Positions 51,093-63,962 of a DNA stretch of 64,000 nt are shown here, piece after piece. Each line of letters opens with the position of its first letter. The stretch's first letter is position 1. The notes under the pieces are model-generated. The model saw only the letters and a list, made by a program, of their open reading frames with translations, was not told the DNA's origin and made no database searches. The position numbers and the translations under genes are program-made. The DNA is from Paraspadella gotoi (taxonomy: Eukaryota; Chaetognatha), in assembly GCA_051294375.1 (NCBI GenBank), contig CM119265.1:13632124-13696123 (forward strand), given 5' to 3'.

Positions 51093-53930
51093 TGCTAAAA
51101 CGATAACGTTTTGGTTTCAGACGATTGATGAATACGATGGGTCGTCTAATATCGTGATTCCCAAACGTAATTAACGTCCGCCAGTCCGGTAGGTTTTAAA
51201 CCTTATACTTATAGTATATTATACTTTATTGTACAATCGTGGAAATTCGAAGTTAATCGTAGGTCGCGAAAGAAATGGGAGAGAAGGAAAGGAAAAAAAG
51301 AGAGCGATGACGAAGACTGTCGCAGGTAATCATGAAATGTCGTCGTTAATATGAGGCGACGTTACGACTTTCCTCCTCATCCTTGTTCTCAAGGAAGACC
51401 CCGCCCAAACTCAAATCATGGACCGCACACTCTCAATCCCTATTTCTTTCGCTCCATCTATTTTTAGATTTTTATTCCATAAAAAATACTCCCTTTTTCC
51501 ACACCAATTCAAACTTAAAACCACTTGATGTGGAAATTTTCCTATTTTTCAGTATACTTACATTTTTATAAACATTATTAACCATCAACTCCGCGGTGAG
51601 CTCCCACACCCCTCTGCCCAACGTAGTAATAAAATCTACCGGAGATGGACGTTGTATGATCAACTTTTTTCTCTTTCGCGTGTTCAGATTCAGTTTCGCT
51701 TCTCAAGTCGCAGCGGCATTCAGGGCAGTAAAAAATTCTACCTCGACATGACCGCAAGTACAATTTTTATTATGATTAAGCTATGTAAATATACCTGATT
51801 TTTAATTAAAAAATAAATATTGTAATTTCAAAGAATATTAAAGCTAAAATGGAAAATTAAATTTAATAATAATTCGAGGATGTCAATAACCCCAAAAAAC
51901 TTTCTTATGCCCTTTGATACTGTTTCCCTCAGTGGAAATTCAGAGGTTCTCATTGTTATCTTTATCAACACGAAATCCAAATGTTTTCCATTGACCATAA
52001 GTAAACGCTGGTTTTTTTTAAACAAAGCGTGTTCCGTTAGTAAAACAAAATGATTGTAGGCTCTGAATTATAAATGTAACAAGACATACACATTACACAA
52101 TTACAAAACCAAACTAGATTCAAAGTATTTTTACTGTTATTCAGATTTGATCGAATCCCCTGACCGCTGCAGCTGTAGAGAGAAAAAATTCGCGTGTCAA
52201 GTCATTCCGGTTTTTGATTAAATCATATTCGTTCAGATTTAATTAAAAATGTTCTCCTATTAATTAATTTTATGCATGCGCGTCTTTCAAAAACAGAATT
52301 ATCAAGAACTAAGAACTGAAAAGCCTTGCAGTTTTAAGATTTGGGTCAACATTAGTTTAATTTTTTGGTTATTTTAGAATTTTTTAAAAACCTTTAAAAA
52401 AAGTCATAGAATTTTATCACCTAACTTTGTTAATAAATTCGTAAAATTATAACCGAATGTCTTAATATATTGATTTATTTGCTTTAACGGTTAAAAGTAA
52501 GAAGTACACTGTTGTACAGGGTTGTACACATTGTACCGGGTTCGGACTTAAACTTACCCCCTTATCCCTTATCCCTTACTCACTTCGAATTAAACGGAAA
52601 GACGGAAACGTTGAGATAATCACGATTAATAGTCGGACGCTTCTGCTCTGCCACAAAAAAAGAAAAAAGAGGGTGAGGCGAGGGTGAGGCAAGGGTGTGG
52701 AACGAGCGAAGGCGAAACTGTGGCGAGTAAAAAAATTTTCGCGTAGCAGTGGTTCGGAAAATAATTTGCGAAAAAAAAACAATAAAATTTTTTTTAGTTC
52801 CTTTTATAAAATTAACCAGCATTTTTCTACTAAAATTAAATTATGGTTAGAAATTATCTATTATGCGATAATTATTTTTGAAAATTACAAATCTAGATAT
52901 TTTCATTGTCATATATCTTATGAGTTAAGGAATCACGGGTGAATCATATTAAAAAAGGAATAGCTGGGTAAAATTTTAAAACATCAAAAGTGAAAGAAGT
53001 TGCCCAAGAGAAGAAAAAAAAATTAAGAAGGTAGTTTCAGTGTTTGATTAGAAATAGACAAAGAGGGTAAGAAAAAAAGAAAACAGATCAACGAAGATGA
53101 TCGTGGACCGTGTGTCGCCTACTTGACGATCCATGTCTAACCGAACCGAAGATGGCTTAAAAACCCGTTGAATGAAGCAAATGAGATTCAGATGTCGAAG
53201 GAGCTAAAAAAGAAAAAAAAAGGAGGGAAAGAAAGAAAACGTTTCAAATCCCGGAGGCTTGGCAGGGGACAATGAATGCTTGGCTTCATAGTACAGTTCG
53301 AAGTATCAAAAATTATTCTTTCAACAATTTTAAACGAGTTTTTTTTGGAAAAGAGCAACCGTCCCTGCCAATCAGCGTAACCCGCCTAATTTCAGCTCTT
53401 CCTCAACCCCCTTCGAGGTCTCCGGGGAAAAAAAAACCCATCCTTTTCTTCGTCCCCGCTCAGTGTCATCTCGAGACAAACAATTCGCGCATTTTGCGCA
53501 AACGGAATCTTTTCCCCTCGTCTCTCCGTAAGTCTAATTGGTTTAAGGCCGACAGAAGGCCCTGAGCTTAACTTTGCTTATTGGTCGAAAAAGAGGGATC
53601 GAGGTCTTACATTGGGTGAGGTTTCTTCACTCCCTCGGTTTCAATTTTTCCTCTCCCTCTCGTCAAAAGATGAGAGAGGCTAGTCGGTTCCACCGAGCGC
53701 GGCGATGGCGGTCGGTGGCAGGGATCACACCTCCGCGAAGACGCCCTCCCTTGAAGTTCGCTACCCCCTAGGTTATTTTTAACATTTTGCGAGGTTTTCT
53801 TTACATTTACATTTTATGGTTGTTTTGAAAGGAGAAAGGACTACCACCGCCCTAATTTGCGGCTGTTATTGAAGCTTTATAATCAATCCTTTTGTATGTT
53901 TTTATTTGTGTTTAGGTATCAAAATACAAC
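51093..53930. other. Upstream region of the Arx-like gene
   Basis: No gene recognised. A 97-codon plus-strand frame at 53272-53565 and a GC-richer stretch at 53640-53770 lack splice and start support. Regulatory sequence of the homeobox gene is expected here. Confidence 0.4.
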
Positions 53931-53931
53931 A

Positions 53932-54108
53932 AGTTATACATTTAGGTCATTACATACATTATATTTAAATTTTCGTACGTCTATAATACATGTAGAGTAA
54001 ATAAAGTAAATAATGCAATTATCCAATACAATTGTGTTGGGACCCGCCGATCCGTCCCTCCTGAAAACGCCCTTGTTGGCGAGCCGCTTCGGTCGTTCGG
54101 GGAAGCTG
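53932..54108 (-). CDS. Possible last exon of an unknown gene
   Basis: After an acceptor TTTGGACAG at about 54109 the minus strand reads FPERPKRLANKGVFRRDG and stays open to a TAA at 53932-53934, with an AATAAA hexamer at about 53905-53900. The basic, Lys-Arg-containing sequence could fit a processed precursor tail, but no partner exon was found. Treat as weak. Confidence 0.25.
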
Positions 54109-54654
54109 TCCAAATTAAAGGCAAGGATTGAATGGCGGCCGGAGTTAATAGACGATGATAAAAACTGTTTCTCTCTTTGTCTTTCTCTTTGAGTTAAAGA
54201 ATTAAAAAAATAAATACGAATTTGAAAAACCAATAAAGATACTAAAAAAAATATATATATTATATATATATGAAATTCGACGAAAGAAATGAATCGCTTC
54301 GAACGACGATCAAGAATGCAGAAAAGATCACAAATAAACAGTAAATTCTTGTGACGACGTATTAAAGTCCGAGCTCGGATATACGATTCGCTAGTCTTTA
54401 GATCTAACATTTGTACTTGTTATTTCCTTGTCTTAACTTTAATTTCAATTCCTTATGCATAATTTTTAATTTCTTACTGAACTTCTCACTTTTTTAAAAA
54501 AATCCTTTTTTTTTTTCAACACGGCAACTTATTTTATAACTCCAGCCAACAGCCAACAGCCAACAAAAGTGATTTGTTATACTTCAAATGTTTGATCTAA
54601 ATTGGATTCCCTTCATATAATGATTAACTGTTACATGCAAATTAACATATATTT

Positions 54655-54930
54655 ATTTTTATATTGGTTGTATCAATTTCATATCATGGGAGGTCCAGCT
54701 CTTTTCAGATTAAATTTAAAAAAATGTTTTTTCAGGTAAATAACAGAATAATAATATAAAAATTGGTACATTTGGAAAAATATTTCCTTTTTGGGAACCA
54801 TGACTTTCTCCACTATTTCCGCTGTAAGAATCTCGACAGTTCTGAAGGGGATGCGTAAAATATTCTGCTTCTCTATCTTACATTTTCATTAATCAGGGGG
54901 ATTGCAATAAAAACAAGTTTGAGCAAACAA
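54655..54930 (-). mobile_element. Family E end fused to truncated GGAGGTCCAGCTC transposon
   Basis: 'ttatattggttgtatcaatt' is followed directly by 'gggaggtccagctctttt', homologous to the left end of the element at 22529-23121. This includes the antisense of a transposase-like tail (GGAACCATGACTTTCTCCA). The right end is missing. Confidence 0.55.
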
Positions 54931-55689
54931 TGTCGGATCTGCCTACGATAATTAAGTGGTAATCAGCTAATCAGATGATAAATCACGATAATTATTTCAA
55001 TTTGTGATCCTAACTGATCATAACAGATTGTACCATAACTTACCAATACATGTAAATCGCTTGCAAGGTATTAAACTGAACTGTTAGTATGGTAAAAATA
55101 ATTATAAATAAAGTACAATAAAGTACATTTTTTTAACTCTTAAACTCGCATCATTTTTTCATCTTGCATCTTTTTTTAATTCGCTCCATTTTTTCAACTT
55201 GCGTTATTTTTTTAACTTGCATCATTTTTTAACTTGCATCATTTTTAAAATTGCATCATTTTTCACTTTAATTAATTAATTAATTAATAGACATAAAAAT
55301 AGTAATTAAAATAAATTTAAAATAATTATTATTTATTATAAAATTATAAAATTTATATTACTGAACAAAAAAATGTATATTATTTCGTAAACTGAGACTC
55401 TAGAGGGAAAACAAAATTAAATGGATTAACAAAGCACCGACCAGTGCAGTGGTAGCAAAAGTTGGTTGCGGACGTCAAATAGTACAGTTAACCAAATCAT
55501 GTTTTCGTTAAAAAAAGAATGCACTTACTGGTCAGATTTCTTTTCATGGGCCCCGCAGAATGAGAATACGATATTTTAGCTCTATAATTCACTTTGTCGG
55601 TCTGTCGGTCCGCCCCCCCAATCTTGTAAAAACATCGAATTATAATAAATTATGCAAAAAAAATTATGTCCGTCCGTCCGTCTGGATGG

Positions 55690-55935
55690 ATGGATTGGAA
55701 TGAAATTTTGTGTGTGGTTAGGAAAGTGTATGATTGAGCTGGAAATCATGTTTCAATGGAATCGTCCGAGTGGAAATGAGTTAAAATGGGGGAAAAAAAA
55801 TTACTATTTGAAGGCCAGTTACTCATGAGTGAATGGGGCGATTGACTTTAAATTTTGTATGTGAGTTGGAAAGTGTGTGAGGAAATAAAGTTTCGATGGA
55901 ATCGTCCAAGTGGAAATTAGTTAAAATGGAAAAAA
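55690..55935 (+). repeat. Diverged tandem duplication of about 110 bp
   Basis: Both halves share 'aaattttgt.tgtg.gttgg', 'aaagtgtgtga' and 'atggaatcgtcc.agtggaaa'. The unit sits next to 'gtccgtccgtctg' simple repeats and looks like part of a dispersed element. Confidence 0.55.
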
Positions 55936-56861
55936 CAAACAATCTATTATTCTATTTGATTATGCTTTTTTATTTTTATATTAAATGTAAATTCAAGCTG
56001 CATTAATTAATTATTAATAAATAAGTAATTAATTAGTTATTATTTGTAGTTAATTAATTAATTAATTTTGTGATCGAGATTGTTGTTTTGTGATTGAGAG
56101 GCGAGGCAAAGTGAAAAACGATTTGACACGAATAAAAAAAAATATTAATTAATTAATTTATTTATTACCTAATAAGCTGCTTACCGCTAATGATCGTGGG
56201 CAGATCCGGCATTGTTTGCTCAAACTTGTTTATTCACTAGTCGTCAAGACTTTACATTCCCATTATTTCCTATTATTATTAACCAATGTTCACACGTCTT
56301 TTTGTTTTCACATTCCGAAAAAAATCATATCTATCTTTTGTTTGAGAAATGATCTATTGTCCTTCCTGTAAAACGTAAACAAACAACTGACCATAGTTTT
56401 AAAAAATTTTAATTCTTGTTGGTTTTCGGTTTTTGGTTTTCTATTTTCTATTTTCTATTTTTTATTTCGTTTTAATAGGGACATATTTTTGAATTTAAAA
56501 GGACTCGTAGCAATGTTTAGACTGATTTGCATTAAAATAAATCCTAACTCAAAGACGTTTATATTTACTGAAATACTATCGTACTTCTTGGTAACCGAAT
56601 TGAACCGTGATATTTCGCTTCACAATGAAATCAAACCCCGAGTTTTCGAGACACCGTCGCTTTCAATACTCTACTTTTCGCGACCCATTTCGTGCGATTA
56701 GTTGACGGCCCCCGTTTGACGCGATTTCAAGTTCTAGTCAAGAACAAAGAATTGGGCTTTGGGTCAAGTCTCTGGCCTCTCGTCAGGGGCGGACGGCGGA
56801 GCGAGGAACTGGCGGTTTAAAGTTGTCGAGAATGTTCGGCGCGGTTCATTACTAATATTTT

Positions 56862-56863
56862 CA

Positions 56864-56941
<78 letters not shown>
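56862..56941 (+). repeat. (CT)n microsatellite
   Basis: About 40 CT repeats with one interruption, giving spurious Leu/Ser and Arg/Glu frames. Confidence 0.8.
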
Positions 56942-56944
<3 letters not shown>

Positions 56945-57304
56945 TCTGGTAGCGGATAGGGTCGGCTGGGTCTGATAGGGTTCGCCAATCGAGACCATCT
57001 GTCCGTCTCGATTCTCCTCCTCCGGCAAAACCCTTCGAAGTTTTCTTCATTTCTTTGGATTACGAGCAACACTCAAGTCAAGCTTTTCGAGCTCTCCTTT
57101 GTACACGTTGGCATTGTTAAAATTCTGGATTCTGCAACTCATTGGGTTCGTACTTTTTACTTACTATATATAAAAAGCTATAAGATTTTGTTTTGTTAAT
57201 ATAATCTTTTTTCTTGGAAATCTGCAAATCACTCCTTTTAGATTCTACAATTTTCTTTGAAAATAGTTTTTCGCTCCTTTTCAGAAAAAAACCCCGAACC
57301 GAAA

Positions 57305-59258
57305 ATGCGCAAGATAACTACTGTACCTTCAAAAAGGTTAGTTTTTATGAAACAAAAAAGTCCCGTTACTGTTGAATAACTTTATAGGTAGATGGAAGAT
57401 AACTTGAGATAAGAGATGTTAACAAACGGACGACCACCGATACGAAGTGAGCGAAAGGTGCAGACAGAGAATGAGCTTGGTATTTACCATCGATTTCAAT
57501 TCATCATGATTTCAATCTTGTCCGAGAAACATTTTTTAACCAAGGCCGAGTTTGAATTTAACCCAATATATTAAAATCGTGTGTAAAATAACCCAAGAGA
57601 TTTAAATAATTAAACATTAATTGAAAGTATTTTATTTTTAAATTTTTCACACTCCTTCATCGAAACCTTGAAGTGGCGCTGATACTTACCCCCCCCCCCA
57701 GCCCCCTATACCCATGGCCCATTACCCCCTTATGTTTTTTTTATTTTTTATCTCATGTTTTGGGTCTGATTATAAAGGGAAAAAACTTTGTGTGGTTTTT
57801 CTCGCGCGCGCCAACATTCAGAGCCACTCAGAATAGGATGATAACATTTCCGCTCGACTGCCCATCTTTTTTAAAACTTTAATTAATATATTTTTCACCG
57901 ATTTCAGTTTCTTTTGCGAAGCACGAATTTAAGAATTACTGACATTCAATTAAATTATAACACTTGTCAATTTTCAGGTCATCGACTTTTCACGATTTAC
58001 GCGATCTGGAAGCCGCGTTTCAAGACGATACTGAAGCCCAAGAGGGTTCTCCCTCCTCCACTAACTTGGGCAACACCTCACCTAATCTTGATTTTGTTCT
58101 TGTCTCATCAGATTTGGATGCTTGCAGGTTAACATACTTTACTAACGAATGTTTGCAATGTTTGCTGCTTCTTCATCATTTTCTCTTGTTATTATAAGGT
58201 CCTATATGTACTACTATAAAAATTTTTTAATGAAAATATGGGAAATCCTAGAACTTATGTTACTGCGAGTTCTGTACAATGCTTGCTTTTCCTGCTTATG
58301 AAAAACAATTTTTTTATTTAAATCATAAATTCTTTGACAGGTCAAAGAAAAAAACGTCTCGTTCGCCCTCATTTTGTTGCCGTTTCTCCCCTCGCATCGG
58401 ACGACTACGCCGTCGTCGCCAGACATCCTTTCCAGCGCGCTCCTCTCGTCTGGACCTCAGGTTCCATAATTCTCGATATCCAGATATCGCTCATTTGTGT
58501 TAATTGAACGATGTACGCTGTGTCGCTGCCACAATTATCTAGATGAACTAACCTTGATTTTTCTATCTCTTTTTATTATCAGAAAACTCGCTTATTGAAA
58601 TTCTTTAAACAAAGTGTAATTTCCTTAGGTGCGGCTTTAGCAAATTTGACTTGGATGTTGACGATTGTCAATCCAGTTTTTGGGGGGCGCGGTCGGATCC
58701 GACTACCCGAACCTACTCCTTAAATCGCGAAGCAGGTACGTTTCCAGGGATGATCTTGTTAAACTTGAATGATATGTTAAATAATTAATATCAATTATTT
58801 TGAAAATTATTCTAGGAAAGTCCAAACCACAATTTACCCACTTCATGAAAAGCATCGCAAAAAGTCTATCCTCTAAGAAGTCTTCATCCGGCGATTCAAA
58901 AAGATTTTCGGATCCCGACAAAGATTCGTGTGTCGGGGAAAAACAGCAGGATACGTCCTTCGAAGGTGAATGTGACGTACATGAAGTAAACGTCAACCCT
59001 ACATCCTTTCGAACCGGCTTCGGGAGATGCAAGAATATCTTCCAAAGTTTGAGCTTGAAGGAAGATATCCCCGATGTCCATAATTATGAGCAAACTGTAG
59101 CGTCTTTGGATTCTGCTTATGCCTCAGTCAACTACAACACCAATACTTCTGCATTTTCATTTCATTCGACGTCTTCGACAGCGGGGTTTTCAAATCGTGC
59201 TTGCCCTCTTACTTTTGAGGCTAAAAAAAATAATTATTTGCTGCCTTACAGTACTTAA
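57305..59258 (+). CDS. Unrecognised Ser-rich protein
   Basis: Five exons, 57305-57336, 57978-58127, 58341-58460, 58629-58735 and 58816-59258, agree in phase and give 283 residues from MRKITTVPSK to a TAA. The sequence is Ser-rich with an acidic early part, a basic Arg stretch (RIGRLRRRRQ) in exon 3 and scattered Cys in exons 3-4. No signal peptide, membrane segment or known domain is visible. Two AATAAA hexamers about 95 nt after the stop support a gene end. An internal GAAG|GTGAAT at 58965 could act as an alternative donor, splicing into the exons from 60 kb on, so this may be the short form of a larger gene. The start ATG opens a tiny exon and is plausible rather than proven. Confidence 0.62.
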
Positions 59259-59351
59259 ATACGACGATCTCTAAAGTAACTTGTATGTATTTTTTCAATT
59301 CAAATATTTATGGCGTGGAAGGAAGCCGACAATGGATCAAAAGCAGTGTGC

Positions 59352-59361
59352 AATAAATAAA
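59352..59361 (+). terminator. Overlapping polyadenylation signals
   Basis: 'aataaataaa' 93 nt downstream of the stop of the preceding gene. Confidence 0.6.
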
Positions 59362-59469
59362 AGCTTCGCCCCGCCCCGCCGAGCGCTTTTGATTTATATT
59401 TATTCTTTTTTTTGCGAGAGTACAGTGCTCAGGGCGCTAAGTGGGCTGAAGACTATTATCCGTAACTTC

Positions 59470-59660
59470 TATGCCCCCTCAGCAGCCATGGAACGGGTCC
59501 TGGGCTTGGAACCAAGCTTGAGGGTTTTCCAGGCCCCCAAGGCGGTTTACGGCCGTCCTCACGCTTCCCGCAGGGTAGGTACCATTGGGAATCGATCCCC
59601 GTACCTAATGGTAATTAGCTGATGATAGTACTCAATGAGCCACCAGGTCACGACGGAACG
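59470..59660 (-). mobile_element. tRNA-derived SINE, family C, copy 3
   Basis: Reverse complement of the copy at 27912-28130 over its whole length, including the B-box-like segment 'gggaatcgatcccc' and the 'ccatggaacgggtcctggg' end. Confidence 0.7.
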
Positions 59661-60052
59661 ATACATGCTTATAGGCGGGGTGCCCGACTGTTTGCAACTC
59701 TTAAAAAGTTATGTCCCCTTGTGTTCCGATTTAGCTTCGAATTCGAGAGGCGGAAATTAAACTCCAATGATAAGTTCAGTTAAGCAGTTCCATTTTTTAC
59801 TAGATGCCTTTGTTAAAACTTTTTTTTCAAATGAACAATTTAAGATTTAAAATTAAATAGTAGGGAAATAAAATAAGGTTTAAGTTGTTTTGACCTCTGT
59901 CTGTTTTTTTACTTTAAATGTTTTATCATTAGAAATTTATTTAAAAATTATCGCTACAATTTTAAATTTAATTAAATGTTTTGTACGATTTGAAAACTCC
60001 GAATGTCCTAAACAAGATTGTTACCACCAAAATCTAAATTGACACGATGTAG
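59661..60052. other. Spacer, nothing recognised
   Basis: AT-rich sequence between two plus-strand gene models. It may be an intron if the two models are one gene. Confidence 0.4.
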
Positions 60053-63000
60053 AGGTTCTGGACTCGAGGCTTCTTTTTTCGCTTATAACAATCCCCTGGA
60101 GTGTCAAAATTTCACAAATACTTATGCGGATCACTGCGCACAATCAGAATGTTGCTCGAGTAATTGTTGCGAAAGAACTAGACTTGAAAAGCGTGGTGCC
60201 GAAAAAGGTAAGCTGAAAATATTTTATCCTTTTCAATATCTATGCTTAAGGTTAATCATCTGCACCAGCTCATTCGATCCGACTTGAGAACCGACTGCTT
60301 CCCTTGCCAGTGGACTGTGGACCTATGGAGGATACAGATGGTGGACCTGGGGTAGGAAGCATACATCGATTATAACTGTCTCGAAATAGCATAATTTCTT
60401 TAAAGTTACTGTATTTGATATTTTAAGTATGGATATGACAACTGGCCATCAACAAATCGATCACAAACTTCAGAGGAAAAAATTAGTCGCTCGCAGAAAC
60501 AAAGCATTTCAAAAGATCGCTTCTCAGTAAGACCTGTTCCCAAGTATGCGGATCCGTATCATCCGGTCGCGGCCAATCTGACAAGTGCTCCGAGTCCTCA
60601 TCCTTCAGGAATACCTCGAAACCGTAATGAATCTCCGTCTGCCTTTTCCCCATCGAAAACACGAAGCTCCCCATCCGAACTTCTTTACAGGACACCGATT
60701 GAAAGAGATGGCGAGTTGGCTGTAAAAATTTTGACAATTAAAAACAATCATCTCGTACTGTATGAAATTGGTACAACCAATATAAAAATTATCCGGGTTA
60801 ATATTACTTTCGTCGACCGGGGTTTGGTGGGGTTTAGAGTTAGGGTAATTGGGTAATAATTATTTTTTTATCTCGCCAGACTGGCTTAAGCCAATTTTGG
60901 GCGTAGATAACCATTTAGTATTGCTTCTTTGTGTCGTCCTTACGCTATTTTAACATTGGAAATAGTTCAAGTGTGTAACCGTAGGAAGTTAAAAATTTAG
61001 ATAAGGCTTCTTATTATTGAAGTTTTTTAAATTGTTTTATATTCCTCCATTCATTTTTTTTATTTACAAAACAATTTTATATAGATTTTAAATACTATCT
61101 AGGAAAAAAGTTAGAAACATTTTTTTTTTAAAAGTTCATTTATTCAATAAAAAATATACAAAACATGGGTAAAACATTATCAATATTTGGTATGCCCTCC
61201 CTCGGCATCGACCACTGCCTGCATTCGTCTGGGCATGCTCCAGAGCGTGCTGACACACCAAATGTTTTTGATTTGTTGTATCGCCGTAAAAAATTTGCAA
61301 TGGTGGAACGAGGGATTCCAAGTCTATTGCTGATGAATTGTTGCGTCTTTCCCTCTTTTCTCAGAGCTACAATTGTACCTTTATGAACCAAAGAGAGGGG
61401 CTGTCTATTCGGCATAACCAAATTTAAAAAAATGAAAAAAATAACTAACTCAATTTGAAATAAAAACAAATAACTCAATACCAAGAATTGTGGAAAACTA
61501 AAGGCGATTTTTTCCGCCATTTTTCACTTGAGGTAGCAATCTTATTTTGCCTCTAACTTCTATACGGTTGGATCTACGAAAAAAATGGAAGGAAGCAACT
61601 GAAAGGAAATTTAGTGTAGAATCTGAAACATCCTGATTTTTTTAAAGATCGAGCAAGTTTTCGAGTAGATATCCTCAATTAAAAATGTTTCTAACTTTTT
61701 TCCTAGATAGTATATGAAATTGGTACAACCAATATAATATATATGTCGCTCTTTTAATTATTTGTCGCTCTTTTTTTCCGCCGCTGCCTTTTCTGATTTG
61801 TTTAAAAACGAGTTAAGCTCTGCAGCGGCTGTACAGCCTTTATTTTTTTTCTCTTTTTCGCTCTTTCTTTCTTTTTTTCTTTCTCTTTCTTTCTCTCTCA
61901 TTCAGACACTAATTTGTTTGTTTTATTTACGATGAATGACTCATCTCGTCAATGAATGACTATCATCGTGTCAATGAATGACTATCATCGTGTCAATGAA
62001 TGACTATCATCGTGTCAATGAATGACTATCATCGTGTCAATGAATGACTATCATCGTGTCAATGAATGACTATCATCGTGTCAATGAATGATTATCATCG
62101 TGTCAATGAATGATTATCATCGTGTCAATGAATGATTATCATCATGTCAATGAATGATTATCATCGCGTCAATGAATGAATATCATCGCGTCAATGAATG
62201 ATTATCATTTGGTTATCATCGCGTCAATCATTTGGTTATCATCGCATCAATTATTTGGTTATCATCGCATCAATCCTAATCAATTATTATTACATCAATC
62301 AATCAATAACTATTACATCAATCAATCAATTACTATTATATCACTCAATCAACTATTATTATATCACTCAATCAATTACTATTACATCAATAATTCGTTT
62401 TTTTTCTGATTTTTTCATTAATTTTCTTTGATAATAACGTTTAGCGAGATCACTTAAGATTTTTATTTTTTATTTAAAAATAAGTATTTTTAAGTAGTTT
62501 TTAAAAAGACGTCCAAGATGTACAGTCGGCGTTTTTTTTTAGTTTCCCATAGGCCTCGCTTATTCAAATCCTGGATCGCCCATTATTTAATATTTATACA
62601 TATTACATAATTCTAGGGTCGAATATTTTCGAGTCGGTTTTACAAGAACCTTCTGTCGAAAGACAACCCGGTTTACAGCGACCAGCGCCTTCTGATTTGG
62701 CCTTGAAAAACAAAAGACAGCCTGTAGAAGTTCCAGCGTCCTATAAGGCACTACCATCTATGCCGGTGAGAAGGAAATCGCCGCACTTTTTTACTATTTC
62801 TTTGATTATTATTGTACGTATTACTAAATAATAAAGGGTAGTAAAAAGTTTAAATTTAATTTAAATTAAAATTCTAAAAGTTAGGAATGAACAACGTTGT
62901 ACTAATGAACATTAATGTAATAAAAAAATTATAATTTTTGCAATTTTCGTAGTATGCTATATCTATATATAGTTCTAACCCTATAAGTATTAAAATTTCA

Positions 63001-63962
63001 AAATGGTTTATCAGATTTTTTTGAAGATTTGGATTTGTCATAAAACTTTGTTAAAAAGAAATGTAACTCTTTTTTAAAAATTTTTACATTAAGTTGGTCA
63101 AAAATTAGAAAAACCTATATTTATAACTGTAAATTAAATTTTTGTATATTAAATAGTTTTTTTAATTTTTAACCTACTTAATGAAAGAAAAAGAAAGAAT
63201 TATATTTTCTTTTATCAACTTAAAGAAAAGACCATTTTGAAATTTAGGATTTCTTAAGGATAGTACTATATATAAATATAGCCTAATGCGGAAATTAAAA
63301 AATATATATATATACGTTGTTCATAATTAACAATTAGAATTTTCATACGTGACTTTCACTTAATTTTGATATGTCGCCACATTTATGATTTTGCTCATAA
63401 AGTTTAACAGTTTTCTCCGAAGTTTTGGATATTTTATGCTTTTATAAGCACAATATCGAGATAAAATAGTTGTAACGAGTCTATGCCGAACGCACACGTA
63501 CAGTATGAACTACACTTGAGCTAGTGCCTAAGTGACATTTATTTTTTAGATAAACTCGAGCGCGTCGGCGGCACTTCCACTCGCTATCGCTTCGCATCCT
63601 CTCTCGACCGTCAATCCGGATGTTCCAGTAAATCGAACTTGGCATCAGGGAGAGCCCGCTGTCAGACAAAAGCTGTTTTTCTCAAAACGTACTGGGCGCA
63701 AGGTAAATTGAATTTTCAGTAGGGGTTTTGAATCGGATTTATTTAAACTTATAACCTCAAAGTGGTAATCCTTGTATTGTCTTTAGAATCCGTCGACCAG
63801 TATTTTTCGGTCATCATCATGGAACGAGTTGGGACCTCCCCCGTCTCCCCGTCGACAACGACATCTTCTTGCTGCCCTCCGAGATGCGCCCGTCAAGATG
63901 AAATGCGCAGATCAGCAACTTATCAACGGTTCACAAGATGACGCAGAATGTTTCTTCTACCG
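60053..63962 (+). CDS. Unrecognised protein, both ends open
   Basis: Exons supported by phase: 60053-60207, 60311-60351, 60428 to about 60740, 62617-62765, 63550-63702 and 63787-63962, then a donor at 63963 leading off the window. The first exon has a Cys cluster (SECCSSNCCER). Later exons are Ser/Pro-rich (SPHPSGIPRN, SSPSELLYRTPIER), and the last ends KMKCADQQL...ECFFYR. The donor of the third exon is unresolved: its frame runs on through a family E repeat end that would encode YEIGTTNI. A 5' exon is missing because the first exon starts in phase 2. A Tc1 remnant and a minisatellite lie in the 62-kb intron. The FFYR ending could precede a RapGAP-type domain, but that is a guess. It may be continuous with the gene at 57305-59258. 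Confidence 0.5.
61095..61710 (-). mobile_element. Internally deleted Tc1-like transposon
   Basis: Terminal inverted repeats of about 30 bp ('ctatctaggaaaaaagttag...' and its exact complement) are flanked by TA at 61093-61094 and 61711-61712. On minus, the frame from 61415 encodes a Tc1-type helix-turn-helix head (SLVHKGTIVALRKEGKTQQF, then SNRLGIPRSTIANFLRRYNK). Soon after, in a shifted frame, comes the Tc1 tail SMPRRMQAVVDAEGGHTKY and a stop. The catalytic DDE core is missing, so the copy is non-autonomous. Confidence 0.85.
61951..62290 (+). repeat. 22-bp minisatellite
   Basis: About eleven regular copies of a 22-bp unit (aatgaatgactatcatcgtg + tc) from 61951 to 62192, then degenerate units. 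The later copies change 'gacta' to 'gatta' and 'cgtg' to 'cgcg' in blocks, which indicates local spreading of variants. Confidence 0.85.

Larger units (their letters stand above)
54931..57304. other. Intergenic with repeats
   Basis: Includes degenerate 'cttgcatcatttttt' repeats (55145-55265), TTAA runs, a diverged duplication at 55690-55935 and a (CT)n tract at 56862-56941. No gene recognised. A 70-codon frame at 56489-56701 is not supported. Confidence 0.4.
60830..62465 (+). repeat. Composite dispersed repeat, family F, copy 2
   Basis: Same order of segments as 8150-9580: 'gagttagggtaattgggt', 'taggaagttaaaaattt', 'gagttaagctctgcagcggc', pyrimidine tract, 22-bp array, 'gcgagatcact'. It is interrupted by the Tc1 remnant at 61095-61710. 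Confidence 0.65.

Noticed and set aside
53272-53565. 97-codon plus-strand frame
   Set aside because: An ATG and length alone do not suffice; no domain, polyadenylation signal or splice partner was seen.
60483-60737. 84-codon minus-strand frame
   Set aside because: It is antisense to a plus-strand exon with good acceptor and frame continuity; no minus-strand splice sites support it.
61951-62290. CRISPR array
   Set aside because: The 22-bp units are contiguous without unique spacers, in a eukaryotic genome; it is a minisatellite.
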